Assembly (NCBI RefSeq): GCF_014268585.2
Contig: NZ_CP077092.1
Location: forward strand, 2,418,001 to 2,482,000
DNA length: 64,000 nt
Reading direction: 5' to 3'
From: Pseudomonas iranensis
GTDB taxonomy: Bacteria > Pseudomonadota > Gammaproteobacteria > Pseudomonadales > Pseudomonadaceae
In this document: in pieces, positions 37,464 through 46,389 of the stretch
Numbering within the stretch: position 1 is the stretch's first letter
Layout: each line of letters starts with the position of its first letter
The notes under the pieces: model-generated
The model's database searches: none
Seen by the model: only the letters and a program-made list of their open reading frames with translations
Told to the model about the DNA's origin: nothing
Made by a program: the position numbers and the translations under genes

Positions 37464-37771
37464 AGTGCCTCCGGGATCAATGCCTGGCAGTCTATTCGGT
37501 GCAGGGATTGCTGTCGTCGTTGTCTGGATGAACTGCATCTGGGTCGAGCTCCATGAGTACTTGTAGTTCGACAAATCCTAGACTGAGCGCTTCCGACGGC
37601 CAACCGACGGAAGATGTAGGAAAACGGTTGGGGTATCCCGAGTTCCTTCCTTTTTCTGTAGGACTCGCTGAAGAGGACTGCGCAGTGTGATTACAACATT
37701 GGAACAACCGCCACCCCGGGTCTGTTCTAGACTCACGCAGCTCAATCACGAGCCTCACCCGGAGTAGCGCC
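37464..37771. other. 308-bp gap with no supported gene
   Basis: Between the antitoxin and the methyltransferase. On the minus strand an open frame ends MELDPDAVHPDNDDSNPCTE at 37492, which looks protein-like and acidic, but no start codon or ribosome binding site supports more than about 20 residues. It may be the remnant of a gene. CGGAG before 37772 is the ribosome binding site of the methyltransferase gene. Confidence 0.5.
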
Positions 37772-38569
37772 ATGGAAGTGCCCACCCCCAAAACCGCCAT
37801 CGAAAGCAATCGACAGGCGTGGAACGATTCTGCCCGTCATCATCAGGATTCGCCGGACTGGCAGGCATTGCTCAACGATGTCGCGCAGGCAGAGTTTTGC
37901 TGCCTTGATGACACTTTGCGCGGCTTGCTGGACGTCGACGGCAAAGACGTGATTCAACTGGGCTGCAATAACGGTCGGGAGAGCCTGTCGCTGTTTGCGC
38001 TGGGTGCGCGCAGTGTCCTCGGCGTCGATCAATCGGCAGCGTTTCTTGAGCAGGCCCGCGAGCTCAACAGCCGCTCGCCGCATACTGCCGAATTCGTCGA
38101 GAGCGACATCCACCATCTGCCCGCATCGCTGCATAACCGCTTCGACGTAGCCCTGATTACCATTGGTGTACTCAACTGGATGCCTGACATCGGCGAATTC
38201 TTCCATCATGTCGCGCAGGTGCTGAAGCCGGGCGGCAAACTGGTGATCTACGAAACCCATCCTTTTCTGGAAATGGTTGATCCGCAGGCTGAAGATCCCT
38301 ACCGCCTCGCCAGCTCGTATTTCCGTGCCGAGCCGTTTGTGCAGCAAGAGCCGATCGTTTACGTAGGTAAAGTCGAGCAGCCGGCGGCAAAGTCGTACTG
38401 GTACGTGCATACGCTGGGCGCGATCTTCAGCGGCGCCATTGGAGCGGGGCTGAGCATCGTTGATTTTCAGGAATATGCGCATTCGAACCGGGAAGAGGTG
38501 TATGACTGCTACCTGAACCAGCAGGCGCAGTTGCCGATGTGCTTTAGCCTGGTGGTGAGCAAGGCCTGA
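37772..38569 (+). CDS. Class I SAM-dependent methyltransferase
   Basis: A 265-residue methyltransferase. Motif I is VIQLGCNNGRESLSL (about 61-75), with the acidic residue after the second strand in VLGVDQSAAFLEQA; later motifs include FDVALITIGVLNWMPD and LKPGGKLVIYETHP. A GGAG ribosome binding site precedes the ATG. It is followed directly by a REP pair. The methyl acceptor is unknown; the length and C terminus fit small-molecule methyltransferases. Confidence 0.9.
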   Translation: MEVPTPKTAIESNRQAWNDSARHHQDSPDWQALLNDVAQAEFCCLDDTLRGLLDVDGKDVIQLGCNNGRESLSLFALGARSVLGVDQSAAFLEQARELNSRSPHTAEFVESDIHHLPASLHNRFDVALITIGVLNWMPDIGEFFHHVAQVLKPGGKLVIYETHPFLEMVDPQAEDPYRLASSYFRAEPFVQQEPIVYVGKVEQPAAKSYWYVHTLGAIFSGAIGAGLSIVDFQEYAHSNREEVYDCYLNQQAQLPMCFSLVVSKA

Positions 38570-38593
38570 GAACCTTTTTTGCGACGGCTGGCC

Positions 38594-38664
38594 TCTTCGC
38601 GAGCAGGCTCGCTCCCACAGGGAAACGCATCCCAATGTGGGAGCGAGCCTGCTCGCGATGGCGG
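38594..38664. repeat. REP pair after the methyltransferase
   Basis: TTCGCGAGCAGGCTCGCTCC and its inverted partner, separated by ACAGGGAAACGCATCCCAAT. It is nearly identical, spacer included, to the pairs at 39417-39487 and 59490-59556. Confidence 0.95.
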
Positions 38665-38684
38665 CCTTGTGACCGCCAGAAAAT

Positions 38685-38993
38685 TCAGGGAACGGCGTGA
38701 TTGACTACGTGCCCCGGCTGCGCATAAAGATCAATGCCCAACGCATGAATCACCTTCAACACTGTGTCAAAGCGCGGCTTCGCTCCGGGAGCAAAAGCTT
38801 TGTACAAACTTTCGCGACCCATGCCTGAATTCTTGGCGATCTGCGTCATTCCTCGCGCCTTTAACACGTAGCCGATCGCGCGAAGGAATTCTTCGCTGTC
38901 TCCGTCTGCAAGCACCTGTGACAGGTACTCACTGATGGCTTCATCACTGTCCAGCAGCGCGACCATGTCGAAATTCGTCAAAGTCTGGCTCAT
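38685..38993 (-). CDS. Antitoxin, HI1420 type
   Basis: A 102-residue protein with a C-terminal Cro/CI-type helix-turn-helix (GMTQIAKNSGMGRESLYKAF). It is the antitoxin of the addiction-module class in which the toxin gene comes first (TIGR02684-like). It begins 2 bp after the toxin stop codon. It should bind the toxin and repress the pair, probably at the palindrome at 39299-39314. Confidence 0.92.
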   Translation of the reverse strand: MSQTLTNFDMVALLDSDEAISEYLSQVLADGDSEEFLRAIGYVLKARGMTQIAKNSGMGRESLYKAFAPGAKPRFDTVLKVIHALGIDLYAQPGHVVNHAVP

Positions 38994-38995
38994 GG

Positions 38996-39289
38996 TTAAA
39001 CCTCCTTTGCCATTTTTTGTGCGCGTCGGATGTCTGCGCTTTGTGAGGATTTGTCGCCTCCGGCCAGCAGAATGATTACTGTGCCATTGCGGATTGTGAA
39101 ATACACCCGGTAGCCCGCGCCAACATCCAGACGCATCTCAGAGACTCCATCGCCCACCGATTTGGCGTCGCCTAGATTGCCTGTTGACGCCCGATCAATA
39201 CGCCGGGCGATAGCCACTTTGGCGCGCAAGTCTCTAATCGAACGGTGCCAAGCCTGGAATATTGCGGTTTGCTGGATAAGATAAGTCAT
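38996..39289 (-). CDS. Toxin, HI1419/RelE-like
   Basis: A 97-residue RelE-superfamily toxin of the TIGR02683 type; the core reads GVSEMRLDVGAGYRVYFTIR and the C terminus GGDKSSQSADIRRAQKMAKE is diagnostic. Such toxins are ribosome-dependent mRNA interferases. Complete, and upstream of its antitoxin, unlike the broken ParE gene 1.7 kb away. Confidence 0.93.
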   Translation of the reverse strand: MTYLIQQTAIFQAWHRSIRDLRAKVAIARRIDRASTGNLGDAKSVGDGVSEMRLDVGAGYRVYFTIRNGTVIILLAGGDKSSQSADIRRAQKMAKEV

Positions 39290-39298
39290 TGCTCGACT

Positions 39299-39314
39299 GT
39301 ATCCAAGTGGATAC
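39299..39314. promoter_or_regulatory. Operator-like palindrome of the toxin-antitoxin pair
   Basis: GTATCC and GGATAC are perfect arms around AAGT, ten bases before the toxin start. Its position and symmetry fit the autorepression operator bound by HTH antitoxins of this class. Confidence 0.6.
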
Positions 39315-39416
39315 GGAAAAACAGTCGGCCAAGTCTTTACTGGATGTTGGAAGTGTCGTCACAGTTTGTAGTCAACCAGCCAATCGCTTGTGAGAGCTGC
39401 GGGTGCAGCTACTGGC

Positions 39417-39487
39417 CTCTTCGCGAGCAGGCTCGCTCCCACAGGGAAACGCATTCCAGTGTGGGAGCGAGCCTGCTCGCGATGGCG
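39417..39487. repeat. REP pair between EPS operon end and toxin-antitoxin pair
   Basis: TTCGCGAGCAGGCTCGCTCC plus inverted partner, differing from the 38594-38664 pair only in a few spacer bases. It sits 33 bp after the last gene of the exopolysaccharide operon and can serve as its transcript end. Confidence 0.95.
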
Positions 39488-39519
39488 GTATCAAAACCGC
39501 CGCAAATATTCAGCCTGAA

Positions 39520-40212
39520 TCAAGCCTGCGCCGGCGCACTGACTACCGGTCTTTCCGGCTTGCGCAGCGCCTCCAGCCTTGACTCGCTGTAGCGCGTTTC
39601 GCGGAAGAAGCGCCAGTGGCCGAACAGGTCGTAAACATGGGTGATACGCCCTTGTTCCTTGTAGCCCAGACGCACATGCATCTTCAGGGCCTGGATATTG
39701 GCGTTGTCGCAGATATCCACCACTTTTTTGTACCCACCGGCGTCCATGACTTGCCAAAGTGCGGTCTGTGCGTCGACGGTCAAGGTGCTGCCGAAATAGG
39801 GGCGGGCAATTTCGGCACCGAACTGGAAGTACTCACCGGGCTCGATCGTGAACGTGTAGCGGTAGAAGTGGCGATCGTAATAGTCGCGGGTGCTGGCCCA
39901 GACGAACCCGACGGTGTGGCCTTCCTGGTCCAGGTACATGTGCCCCGTGTGCCCTTCAGCGGCCAATTCGGCCATGGTCTGCACACGGTCACCAAAGTAC
40001 TTGCCGAAAGCCTTGGCGTTGTCCTCGGTGATGTCGACTCTATGTAAACCTTCACAGGGGCGCAGTTTGTTTGGCGCGATCGGCGTGACCAGATCGCGCT
40101 CCATCCACAGCAATTCACGGTGAGCGAAGACATAACGTTTGCCGAACGCGCCAAGGGTGCGGCGCAGGCCTTTTTGTTTGATGCGCAGAAGCAGTTTGTC
40201 GATGACGTTCAT
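39520..40212 (-). CDS. GNAT-family acetyltransferase, EPS operon distal gene
   Basis: A 230-residue protein starting MNVIDKLLLRIKQKGLRRTL. The GNAT fold is visible in GHTGHMYLDQEGHTVGFVWA and in DNANIQALKMHVRLGYKEQG, the acetyl-CoA-binding and C-terminal helix regions. It is closely similar along its whole length to the product of 41404-42093, so one copy arose by duplication. Its start overlaps the preceding gene (ATGA). It could acylate or amino-acylate a sugar precursor or the polymer; this is inference. Confidence 0.85.
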   Translation of the reverse strand: MNVIDKLLLRIKQKGLRRTLGAFGKRYVFAHRELLWMERDLVTPIAPNKLRPCEGLHRVDITEDNAKAFGKYFGDRVQTMAELAAEGHTGHMYLDQEGHTVGFVWASTRDYYDRHFYRYTFTIEPGEYFQFGAEIARPYFGSTLTVDAQTALWQVMDAGGYKKVVDICDNANIQALKMHVRLGYKEQGRITHVYDLFGHWRFFRETRYSESRLEALRKPERPVVSAPAQA

Positions 40213-41399
40213 GATGCTCTCCGAGGCGCTAGCCCAGGTGTGGTGGATGAAGTTGCAGGTTGTGTTGCGGATGTATTTGCCGCTTTCGGTTTGCCGGCAC
40301 GCTGTGCGCGCCATTTTTGCAGGGCCGGTTTGACGCAGTACCAAAGACGCAGCCCCAGGCCCAGCAGCAAGCCACTGGGGCGCCATGAGTAGAAGCTCCA
40401 GCGCCAGTGTTCCAGTTGTCCGGTCATGCGCTCGTGCAGTTGATGACTGGAGTTTTCCAGGCTGACCCGCGAGGCATCGATCCAGTGCCATTGCTCGGCC
40501 AGGCCCCAGCGAATCCATTCCTCCAGCAGCACCCGACCGCTGCCCAGATCGGCATGTTGCGGCAGGAACGCCAGGTTGTAGTCGTAGAGTCGGCCCTGCT
40601 CGAGCAGGCCCAGCCGATAACTGATGCAGCGGCCGTCCAGCTCCAGCGTCACCACTCGCACCAGCCCTTGAGCGGCGAGGGCGGTGAAGGCGTTCTGTAT
40701 CCATTGACGACTGTGGTCAGTTGCGAAAATGCCGACGCCCTCGTCACCTTTCCAACTGACCGACTCGACTTCTTGCAACGCCTGTAAAACCGTAGGCATC
40801 GACAGCGCATCGGGAGTGATTCGCCGTACTTGAGCGCCGCACGCGGCAATCCGTTTGCGCGCCCGACGCAGTTTGTAGCGCGGGTCGCCGGAGACTTCCT
40901 GATGGTCGGCGTCGCTGATCAGATGCACCGGCACCCGGCAACTCAGGCGCCGTTCAGCAGTAGAGCTAAGCGCCATCCAATCGGTGAGGGCGCTTTCTTC
41001 CCCAGCAGGTTCCGACAGTTCGTTGAGTTGCAGCAGCGCATGGGGCAGGCGCTGACGGATCAGCATCAGCGCATCGCGCATATCCTCTGCGCCGAGCAAC
41101 GACAGCAGGGCCAACCGATCGGCCAGCGGATAACCCAAGTGGCGCAAGACGCGAAATGGCACGCCCGCGAAGCGTTCGCGGCTGGACACCAGGGGCAGGC
41201 ACAGGCGCAAAGCCTCTGCTTCCCAGCCGAGCAGAACGTGCAGGCACTGATTCTCTTCCAACGCCTGCTCTGCTGCGCACAACCAGCCGAGGTGGTTGAA
41301 CGGCGTGTGATCGGCTACGTGAAGGCGCAGCGTTTCATACGCGGTTGCCGGGAAGTCGGCAGCGCACAGCGAGGTGCGCCATTCAAATCGCATCACCAT
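40209..41399 (-). CDS. CelD/FemAB-like acyltransferase of the EPS operon
   Basis: A 396-residue protein with the GNAT-fold pattern of CelD/BcsL-type transferases (PF13480-like): KLRRARKRIAACGAQVRRIT in the middle and CISYRLGLLEQGRLYDYNLA further on. It is often found in polysaccharide clusters and is presumed to transfer an acyl group to sugars or lipid-linked intermediates. It sits between two similar GNAT genes, 5 bp after the first and overlapping the second by four bases. Confidence 0.85.
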   Translation of the reverse strand: MVMRFEWRTSLCAADFPATAYETLRLHVADHTPFNHLGWLCAAEQALEENQCLHVLLGWEAEALRLCLPLVSSRERFAGVPFRVLRHLGYPLADRLALLSLLGAEDMRDALMLIRQRLPHALLQLNELSEPAGEESALTDWMALSSTAERRLSCRVPVHLISDADHQEVSGDPRYKLRRARKRIAACGAQVRRITPDALSMPTVLQALQEVESVSWKGDEGVGIFATDHSRQWIQNAFTALAAQGLVRVVTLELDGRCISYRLGLLEQGRLYDYNLAFLPQHADLGSGRVLLEEWIRWGLAEQWHWIDASRVSLENSSHQLHERMTGQLEHWRWSFYSWRPSGLLLGLGLRLWYCVKPALQKWRAQRAGKPKAANTSATQPATSSTTPGLAPRRAS

Positions 41400-41403
41400 A
41401 GGT

Positions 41404-42093
41404 TCAGGCCGCCGTTGCTGGGACAGGTGGACGAGAATTTTTCCGCAGTGCCTCCAGGCGCGAGCCGCTGTAGCGGGTTTCGCGGTAAAAGCGCCAGCGA
41501 CCGAACAGCGTGTAGATATTCATGATCCGCTGTTGTTCGGTATAGCCCATGCGCAGGTGCAGCTTGAGCGCCGGGATGTTGCTCGAGTCACAGACATCGA
41601 CCACTTTGCGGCAGCCTTTCTCAGCCATGGCTTGCCACAGGCGCACTTGCACATCGACTGACAATTCGCTGCCCCAGTAGGCACGGGTCATTTCGCCACC
41701 GAATTCGAAGAACTCGCCAGGTTTCACCGGGAACCGGCAACGGTAGTAATGCCGATCAAAATAGTCGCGCGGCGTACCCCAGATGAACGCAACGGCATCG
41801 CCTTGCTCGTCGACATGCATATGCCCGGTATGACCCTCACTGGCCAGCTCGGCCATGACGCCGACACGGTCGCCGAAGTAACGGGTGAAGGCGCTGGCGT
41901 TGTCTGCGGTGATCTCCATTACGCGCAGCGGCGGGTAGGGTTTGAGGCTATGCGGCGGCACGGGGCTGACCAGATCACGTTCCATCCACAGCAGTTGCTG
42001 ATGGGCAAAAATGTACATTCTGCGGATCTTCGCCAAGGTCGCTCGCAGACCTTTGCGACGGATATGTCCGCTGAGTTTTTGCAAGATTTCCAT
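41404..42093 (-). CDS. GNAT-family acetyltransferase, EPS operon
   Basis: A 229-residue paralogue of 39520-40212; shared stretches include LLWMERDLV near residue 35, YFGDRV, and LEALRK near the C terminus. GNAT-fold motifs: GHTGHMHVDEQGDAVAFIWG and DSSNIPALKLHLRMGYTEQQ. AGGAGAAGAGACC precedes the ATG at 42093. It follows the secreted hydrolase-like gene after 61 bp, the largest gap in the operon, so an internal promoter is possible. Confidence 0.85.
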   Translation of the reverse strand: MEILQKLSGHIRRKGLRATLAKIRRMYIFAHQQLLWMERDLVSPVPPHSLKPYPPLRVMEITADNASAFTRYFGDRVGVMAELASEGHTGHMHVDEQGDAVAFIWGTPRDYFDRHYYRCRFPVKPGEFFEFGGEMTRAYWGSELSVDVQVRLWQAMAEKGCRKVVDVCDSSNIPALKLHLRMGYTEQQRIMNIYTLFGRWRFYRETRYSGSRLEALRKNSRPPVPATAA

Positions 42094-42154
42094 GGTCTCT
42101 TCTCCTGATGAAAGTGCCGCGCGCAGCATCACGCTCGCAGGGCGGAGGGGCGGT

Positions 42155-44074
42155 TCATGAAGCGTTCCAGTTCAGGGCAAACAGGGTTTGCCCGGGTAAT
42201 TCGAAACGCACGCGCCCGTGTTCGCAGGCAAATGGTGCGTCGCGGGCGCGATTGTCAGCGCCGAAGAAATGCAGGGCGCCTTGGTTGAGCGGGCACTTGG
42301 CACCGCTCAGAGCAACGCGTTGCAGGCGCGTGCCTTTGTTCACCCCGAGCAACGTGCGCTGCTCGTCGCCGGCCATCGCCAGTACGTCCACTTCGAAGGC
42401 GTCGTTATCCAGTTGCAGCACGTGCGGCAGCCAATGCCGGGCGATGAATTGCTGGGCCAGGCCCACCGGTTTCAGCTCGAAGCGATCGCCGGCCAACACG
42501 CGCACCATGCCCTTGGCGTAGGGCGGTTCGTCGGCCGCCTGAAACCAGTTGAGCATGCTCAGCAAACCGTCCTGAGAAGCATTGATGACCACCGATGCCC
42601 ACCACAGCGCGGCGTAATGAGTTTCCTGGTCGTACGGGCTCAGGCTCGAGCCACTGGACAGATTGGTCTGATCGAGCAGCAAGGCTTTGCGCGGCTGACC
42701 CTTTGCGTCGAGGCCGACCAGTTGCGCGGCGCGGCGCACGCTGTCGCGGTAGACGCGAGTGGCGAGCAGGTCGCGGATCATCCATTCGTGCCAGGCCAAC
42801 GCGTCAATCTGATCGGGCGCTTCACTGAGCAGACGCCGTGCCCAATCGATCCCGCGTTTGTCTGCGGCGTTATTGGCGAACGGGCCGTTGACCAGGCGCG
42901 AACTGGCCGGCATGGCGATGCGCACGCCGGCCCTGGCGTTGGCGGGATCGCTGCGCACCTGGCGGGCCATGCTGACGAAAATCGAGCGGTATTCGTCGTA
43001 GCTCGAATAGTTGAGGTTCGGCTCGTCGGCGAAGCCGATGTAATGCGTGCCTTGACCACCCAAGGCACGAGTGCCGGCGAGCCACGTCTCAAGGCCGTTG
43101 CTGCTTTGCACATCGGCGCGCAGATTGGCCTGACGCCCGGTGCCGGCCAGCAGGGTGATGTCCTGGCGGATGCCGAAGCGCGTCTGATAAAGCTGACGAA
43201 CCGGGTCTTCGAAGCGGGCACTTTTCGACGTTATGTCAACGTAGCTGTAGTAGCTCGCCGCACTCGGTTTCAACGCATCCAATGCGGCATGACTGCTCGC
43301 GGGCGGCATCAGATTGGGCAGCGCGATGCCCAGATCCGGAGTGCGCCCGAGCACCATGGCGTGCAGGGTCAGGCGGACCTCACCCGATTCTTCATGCACT
43401 GGCTGCAGCTGCTGCGGATTCTGCGCAAACAGGTTGTCCGTGCCATCGAGCCAGAACGCCGCTTTGCCGCTGCCCTGCAGGCGCAAGCGCCAGACCTGAG
43501 GCCGGTCACTGACCGGCAAGGCCACTTGATCGAATTGCCAATAGGCGCGGTGGGGCTTGAGGGCCAGCGACAGCTGTTGTCCATCGTCCACCCGCTGTGC
43601 TTGCAGCGCGTTGACGCCGCCATGGTATTTGCCGTTCAGCACCGCATGCTCTCCCGGTGCGACCTGGAAAAACAGCTCAGTACCATTGCGGGTTTCGACG
43701 CTGAAATGCACTTTGGCCGGACTGAACAGCGCCACGGTGGTTGCGTCATGCTCGACGCAGTAACTACGGAAGCTGTAGCCGGGAATCTCCAGGCGATAAC
43801 CGGCAGCTCCCGGCACCAGCGGCCAGCTTTGCGAACCGCGAACCTCACTGGCCTTGATGAAGCGATCACCTTGCAAGCGGCCATGGCCGTCAAGCAGGTA
43901 GATATGCTCTTCATTGGCCTCGGCCTGCCACGCCGGAACCCAGCGCACGGTGACTGTATCCGGGCGGTCGGCTTGCAGATACAGGCTGCCATCGCGGATG
44001 TCGCCCCACTGCATGGGCGCAGCGAAGGCATTCAGCGTCATGCCGAGTCCGAACAGCAGGGCCAGGCGCTTCAT
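42155..44074 (-). CDS. Secreted hydrolase-like protein of the EPS operon
   Basis: A 639-residue protein with a signal peptide (cleavage probably after LNAFA). The region HYIGFADEPNLNYSSYDEYR and the later RKALLLDQTNLSSGSSLSP resemble the acid/base strand and a later strand of TIM-barrel glycoside hydrolases of clan A, in the manner of PslG in the Psl system. That assignment is tentative. It has beta-rich N- and C-terminal flanks. It overlaps the flippase gene by four bases. A role in trimming, processing or release of the polymer in the periplasm is inferred. Confidence 0.65.
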   Translation of the reverse strand: MKRLALLFGLGMTLNAFAAPMQWGDIRDGSLYLQADRPDTVTVRWVPAWQAEANEEHIYLLDGHGRLQGDRFIKASEVRGSQSWPLVPGAAGYRLEIPGYSFRSYCVEHDATTVALFSPAKVHFSVETRNGTELFFQVAPGEHAVLNGKYHGGVNALQAQRVDDGQQLSLALKPHRAYWQFDQVALPVSDRPQVWRLRLQGSGKAAFWLDGTDNLFAQNPQQLQPVHEESGEVRLTLHAMVLGRTPDLGIALPNLMPPASSHAALDALKPSAASYYSYVDITSKSARFEDPVRQLYQTRFGIRQDITLLAGTGRQANLRADVQSSNGLETWLAGTRALGGQGTHYIGFADEPNLNYSSYDEYRSIFVSMARQVRSDPANARAGVRIAMPASSRLVNGPFANNAADKRGIDWARRLLSEAPDQIDALAWHEWMIRDLLATRVYRDSVRRAAQLVGLDAKGQPRKALLLDQTNLSSGSSLSPYDQETHYAALWWASVVINASQDGLLSMLNWFQAADEPPYAKGMVRVLAGDRFELKPVGLAQQFIARHWLPHVLQLDNDAFEVDVLAMAGDEQRTLLGVNKGTRLQRVALSGAKCPLNQGALHFFGADNRARDAPFACEHGRVRFELPGQTLFALNWNAS

Positions 44075-45378
44075 GCGGCTTTCCTGCGGTGCAGCATCAG
44101 CCACATCGGGCTGAGATCGCCGGGCAGAATGAACAGCGTGTGCCAGAACGGTACGCCGCTCAGCCTGCAATAAAGCACCAGCATCGCCAGGGTCACTGCC
44201 AGATAGGCAATCGAGGACGCCGCCGCTGCGCCGACGATGCCGTAGCTCGGGATCAGCAGCAGATTCAGGCCCAGATTCAGCAACGCGCCCACCCCCATCA
44301 TCAGCGAGACGGTGGCAGGGCGATTCTTGCCGATCAGGTCCAGGCGCAGAATGCTTGCGTAGCACAGGCCCAACAGCCCCGGCAGCAAAGCCAGCAGCGC
44401 CGGATACGCGGGTTGGTAGGCGACGCCGAACAGGATGATGATCAGCCATTCGCCGATCAGCGCCATCGTGACGCAGGCGCAGAGCATTACCGTCGCGGTC
44501 AGGCGCAGCGCCAGCGGCGTGACCTTGTCCATGCCCTTGTCCTGTTGCAGCAGACGCTTCATCAGCGGTGTGGTGACTGCTTCCGGAACGATCAGCAACA
44601 GTTCAGCAGCGGCGCTGGCCATGGCGTAATGGCCGAGCGCGCTGCTACCGAGCAGGGCGCCGATGAACAAGTAATCGGAGCGCAGGATCACCTGTTGGAA
44701 CAGCAGGTCCGGATGGCTGCGTGCACTGAATTTCAGCAGCTCCTTCTGGCTTGCACGATCCCATTGCAGTTGCAGCGGCTGTGCGCGTTTGAGCCACATC
44801 CAGCCCACCAGTACCACCAGGCTGATACCGGCCAGCCAACTTATGAGCGCCGCTTCGAGTGCCGCCTCTTTCCACATCCAGAACAGCGCAACAAAAAGCA
44901 GTAATGGCGCCAGCGATTCGATCAGACGCAGGACATTGAAGGCGACCACGCCACCCGACGCGTTGTGCAAGGTCAGCAGGCCGCTTTTGAGCACGGTCAG
45001 CGGTACCGCCAGCAGCAACAGCCACGCCAGCAGACCGAGCTGCATCGTGACGTCGAGTTCGCTGCCGAATTCTCGCGCCAGCGCCACCACCAGCAACGTC
45101 AGCAGCCCGGCCAGCAGACAACCGAACACCAGCACCTGGGCGAGCAACAGCCCCATCGGCCGCTGGTTAGCCGCTTGATAACCGACCGCTGAATTCAGGC
45201 CGCCGCTGGTCGCCGCACTGATCAGATCCGGCAGGGTGCTGAGCAGCGCGAACAGACCGCGTTCGCTCGGCCCGAGAATCCGCGCCAGCAACACATTGCG
45301 CAGCAGGCGCAGGGCGATCATCGCCAGTTTGGTGCCCATGCTCAGGGCGAGGTGCTTGATGTAGCTGCCGCGACTCAT
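44071..45378 (-). CDS. Oligosaccharide flippase, Wzx-like
   Basis: A 435-residue membrane protein with about twelve hydrophobic segments and the polysaccharide-biosynthesis (MATE/MOP-like) start LRNVLLARILGPSERGLFAL. It should flip undecaprenyl-linked repeat units across the inner membrane for polymerisation by the Wzy-like protein at 48484-49851. Start and stop both overlap neighbours by four bases, tying it tightly to the deacetylase and hydrolase genes. Confidence 0.9.
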   Translation of the reverse strand: MSRGSYIKHLALSMGTKLAMIALRLLRNVLLARILGPSERGLFALLSTLPDLISAATSGGLNSAVGYQAANQRPMGLLLAQVLVFGCLLAGLLTLLVVALAREFGSELDVTMQLGLLAWLLLLAVPLTVLKSGLLTLHNASGGVVAFNVLRLIESLAPLLLFVALFWMWKEAALEAALISWLAGISLVVLVGWMWLKRAQPLQLQWDRASQKELLKFSARSHPDLLFQQVILRSDYLFIGALLGSSALGHYAMASAAAELLLIVPEAVTTPLMKRLLQQDKGMDKVTPLALRLTATVMLCACVTMALIGEWLIIILFGVAYQPAYPALLALLPGLLGLCYASILRLDLIGKNRPATVSLMMGVGALLNLGLNLLLIPSYGIVGAAAASSIAYLAVTLAMLVLYCRLSGVPFWHTLFILPGDLSPMWLMLHRRKAA

Positions 45379-46376
45379 GGCCGTGCCCCGCGAAAGATCC
45401 GTAGCGACAGCAGCTCCGGATTGCGCGCGGTACGTTGGCTGACGCCGAAGCGCGGCAGGTTCAGCGGGTCGCCGGCGCCGCGATAGAGTCCGGTGGACGT
45501 GCCAAGCGCAAACGGATAATCGTGATTGGCGACCTGCTCGCGCACGCGCTCATCGTTGTCGCCGTTGGGGTAGCAATACACCGGCAGTGGCCGATTGCAG
45601 CCGTTGTGCAGGGCGTCGCGGCTGCGGCTGATTTCTTCGTGCAGACGCATGTCATCCAGGCCAGTGAGGATCGCATGACTGGCGCCGTGGGGGCCGAAGC
45701 GCACCAGACCGGACGCTTCCATGGCGCGCACCTGATGCCAGTCCAGCGCTTGTGGCAGAGAATCCGGCGGACACTCATTGGTCAGACGTTCGAGTTCCTG
45801 CGGATCGAGGCTCTTCAGCCCTTGCAGGTAATGCAGCAGTGCCAGGCTGCGCCGGTCGACATCGATATCGTCGAGCAGCACCGGCAGCGGATGACCGGTG
45901 ATGCGCAGGTGCTCGATCAGGTGCATGCGCGCCTTTTCGCCATGGCTGCCCCACAGCGTTTCACCGACGCTTTCCCACCAGAACCGTTGCCGACTGCCAA
46001 TGAAATCGGTGGAAAGAAAAATGCTCGCCGGCACCTGATATTTTTGCAGCAGCGGATAGGCATTGACCGCGTTGTCACGCCAGCCGTCATCGAAGGTCAG
46101 CGCCACGCGCGGGCGCTCGGTGCGCAGGGCGTTGGGCTGCAACAACTCCATTAGCGGCACGCAATCGAAATGCTTGCGCAGCCATATCAGCAAGTGTTCG
46201 AACGCCTGCGGGCCGACACACAGTTCATTGCGGTGTGGCAGGTTGGCGGCACGGTCGTTGGCCAGCACTCGGTGGAGCATCAGGATGACTCCGGCCCCGT
46301 GCAACTGGCTGCGCCCCACGGACGAGTTGAGATAGAGCCAGCCGCTGGTGCGTTTTATCAGTTGTTTGATAGCCAT
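45375..46376 (-). CDS. Polysaccharide deacetylase
   Basis: A 333-residue NodB-type carbohydrate esterase (CE4). The active-site motifs are clear: RVALTFDDGWRDN with the two aspartates, and FGPHGASHAI with the H-x3-H zinc ligands. No signal peptide is evident, which suggests action in the cytoplasm or on an exposed side of the membrane. It implies that the polymer or an intermediate contains N-acetylated sugars. It overlaps the flippase gene by four bases. Confidence 0.92.
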   Translation of the reverse strand: MAIKQLIKRTSGWLYLNSSVGRSQLHGAGVILMLHRVLANDRAANLPHRNELCVGPQAFEHLLIWLRKHFDCVPLMELLQPNALRTERPRVALTFDDGWRDNAVNAYPLLQKYQVPASIFLSTDFIGSRQRFWWESVGETLWGSHGEKARMHLIEHLRITGHPLPVLLDDIDVDRRSLALLHYLQGLKSLDPQELERLTNECPPDSLPQALDWHQVRAMEASGLVRFGPHGASHAILTGLDDMRLHEEISRSRDALHNGCNRPLPVYCYPNGDNDERVREQVANHDYPFALGTSTGLYRGAGDPLNLPRFGVSQRTARNPELLSLRIFRGARP

Positions 46377-46389
46377 GGCATGCGCCCTC

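Noticed and set aside
37492..37809. A 105-codon minus-strand frame upstream of the antitoxin
   Set aside because: Most of it runs against the start of the methyltransferase gene and only the last 30 residues look protein-like, without a credible start.
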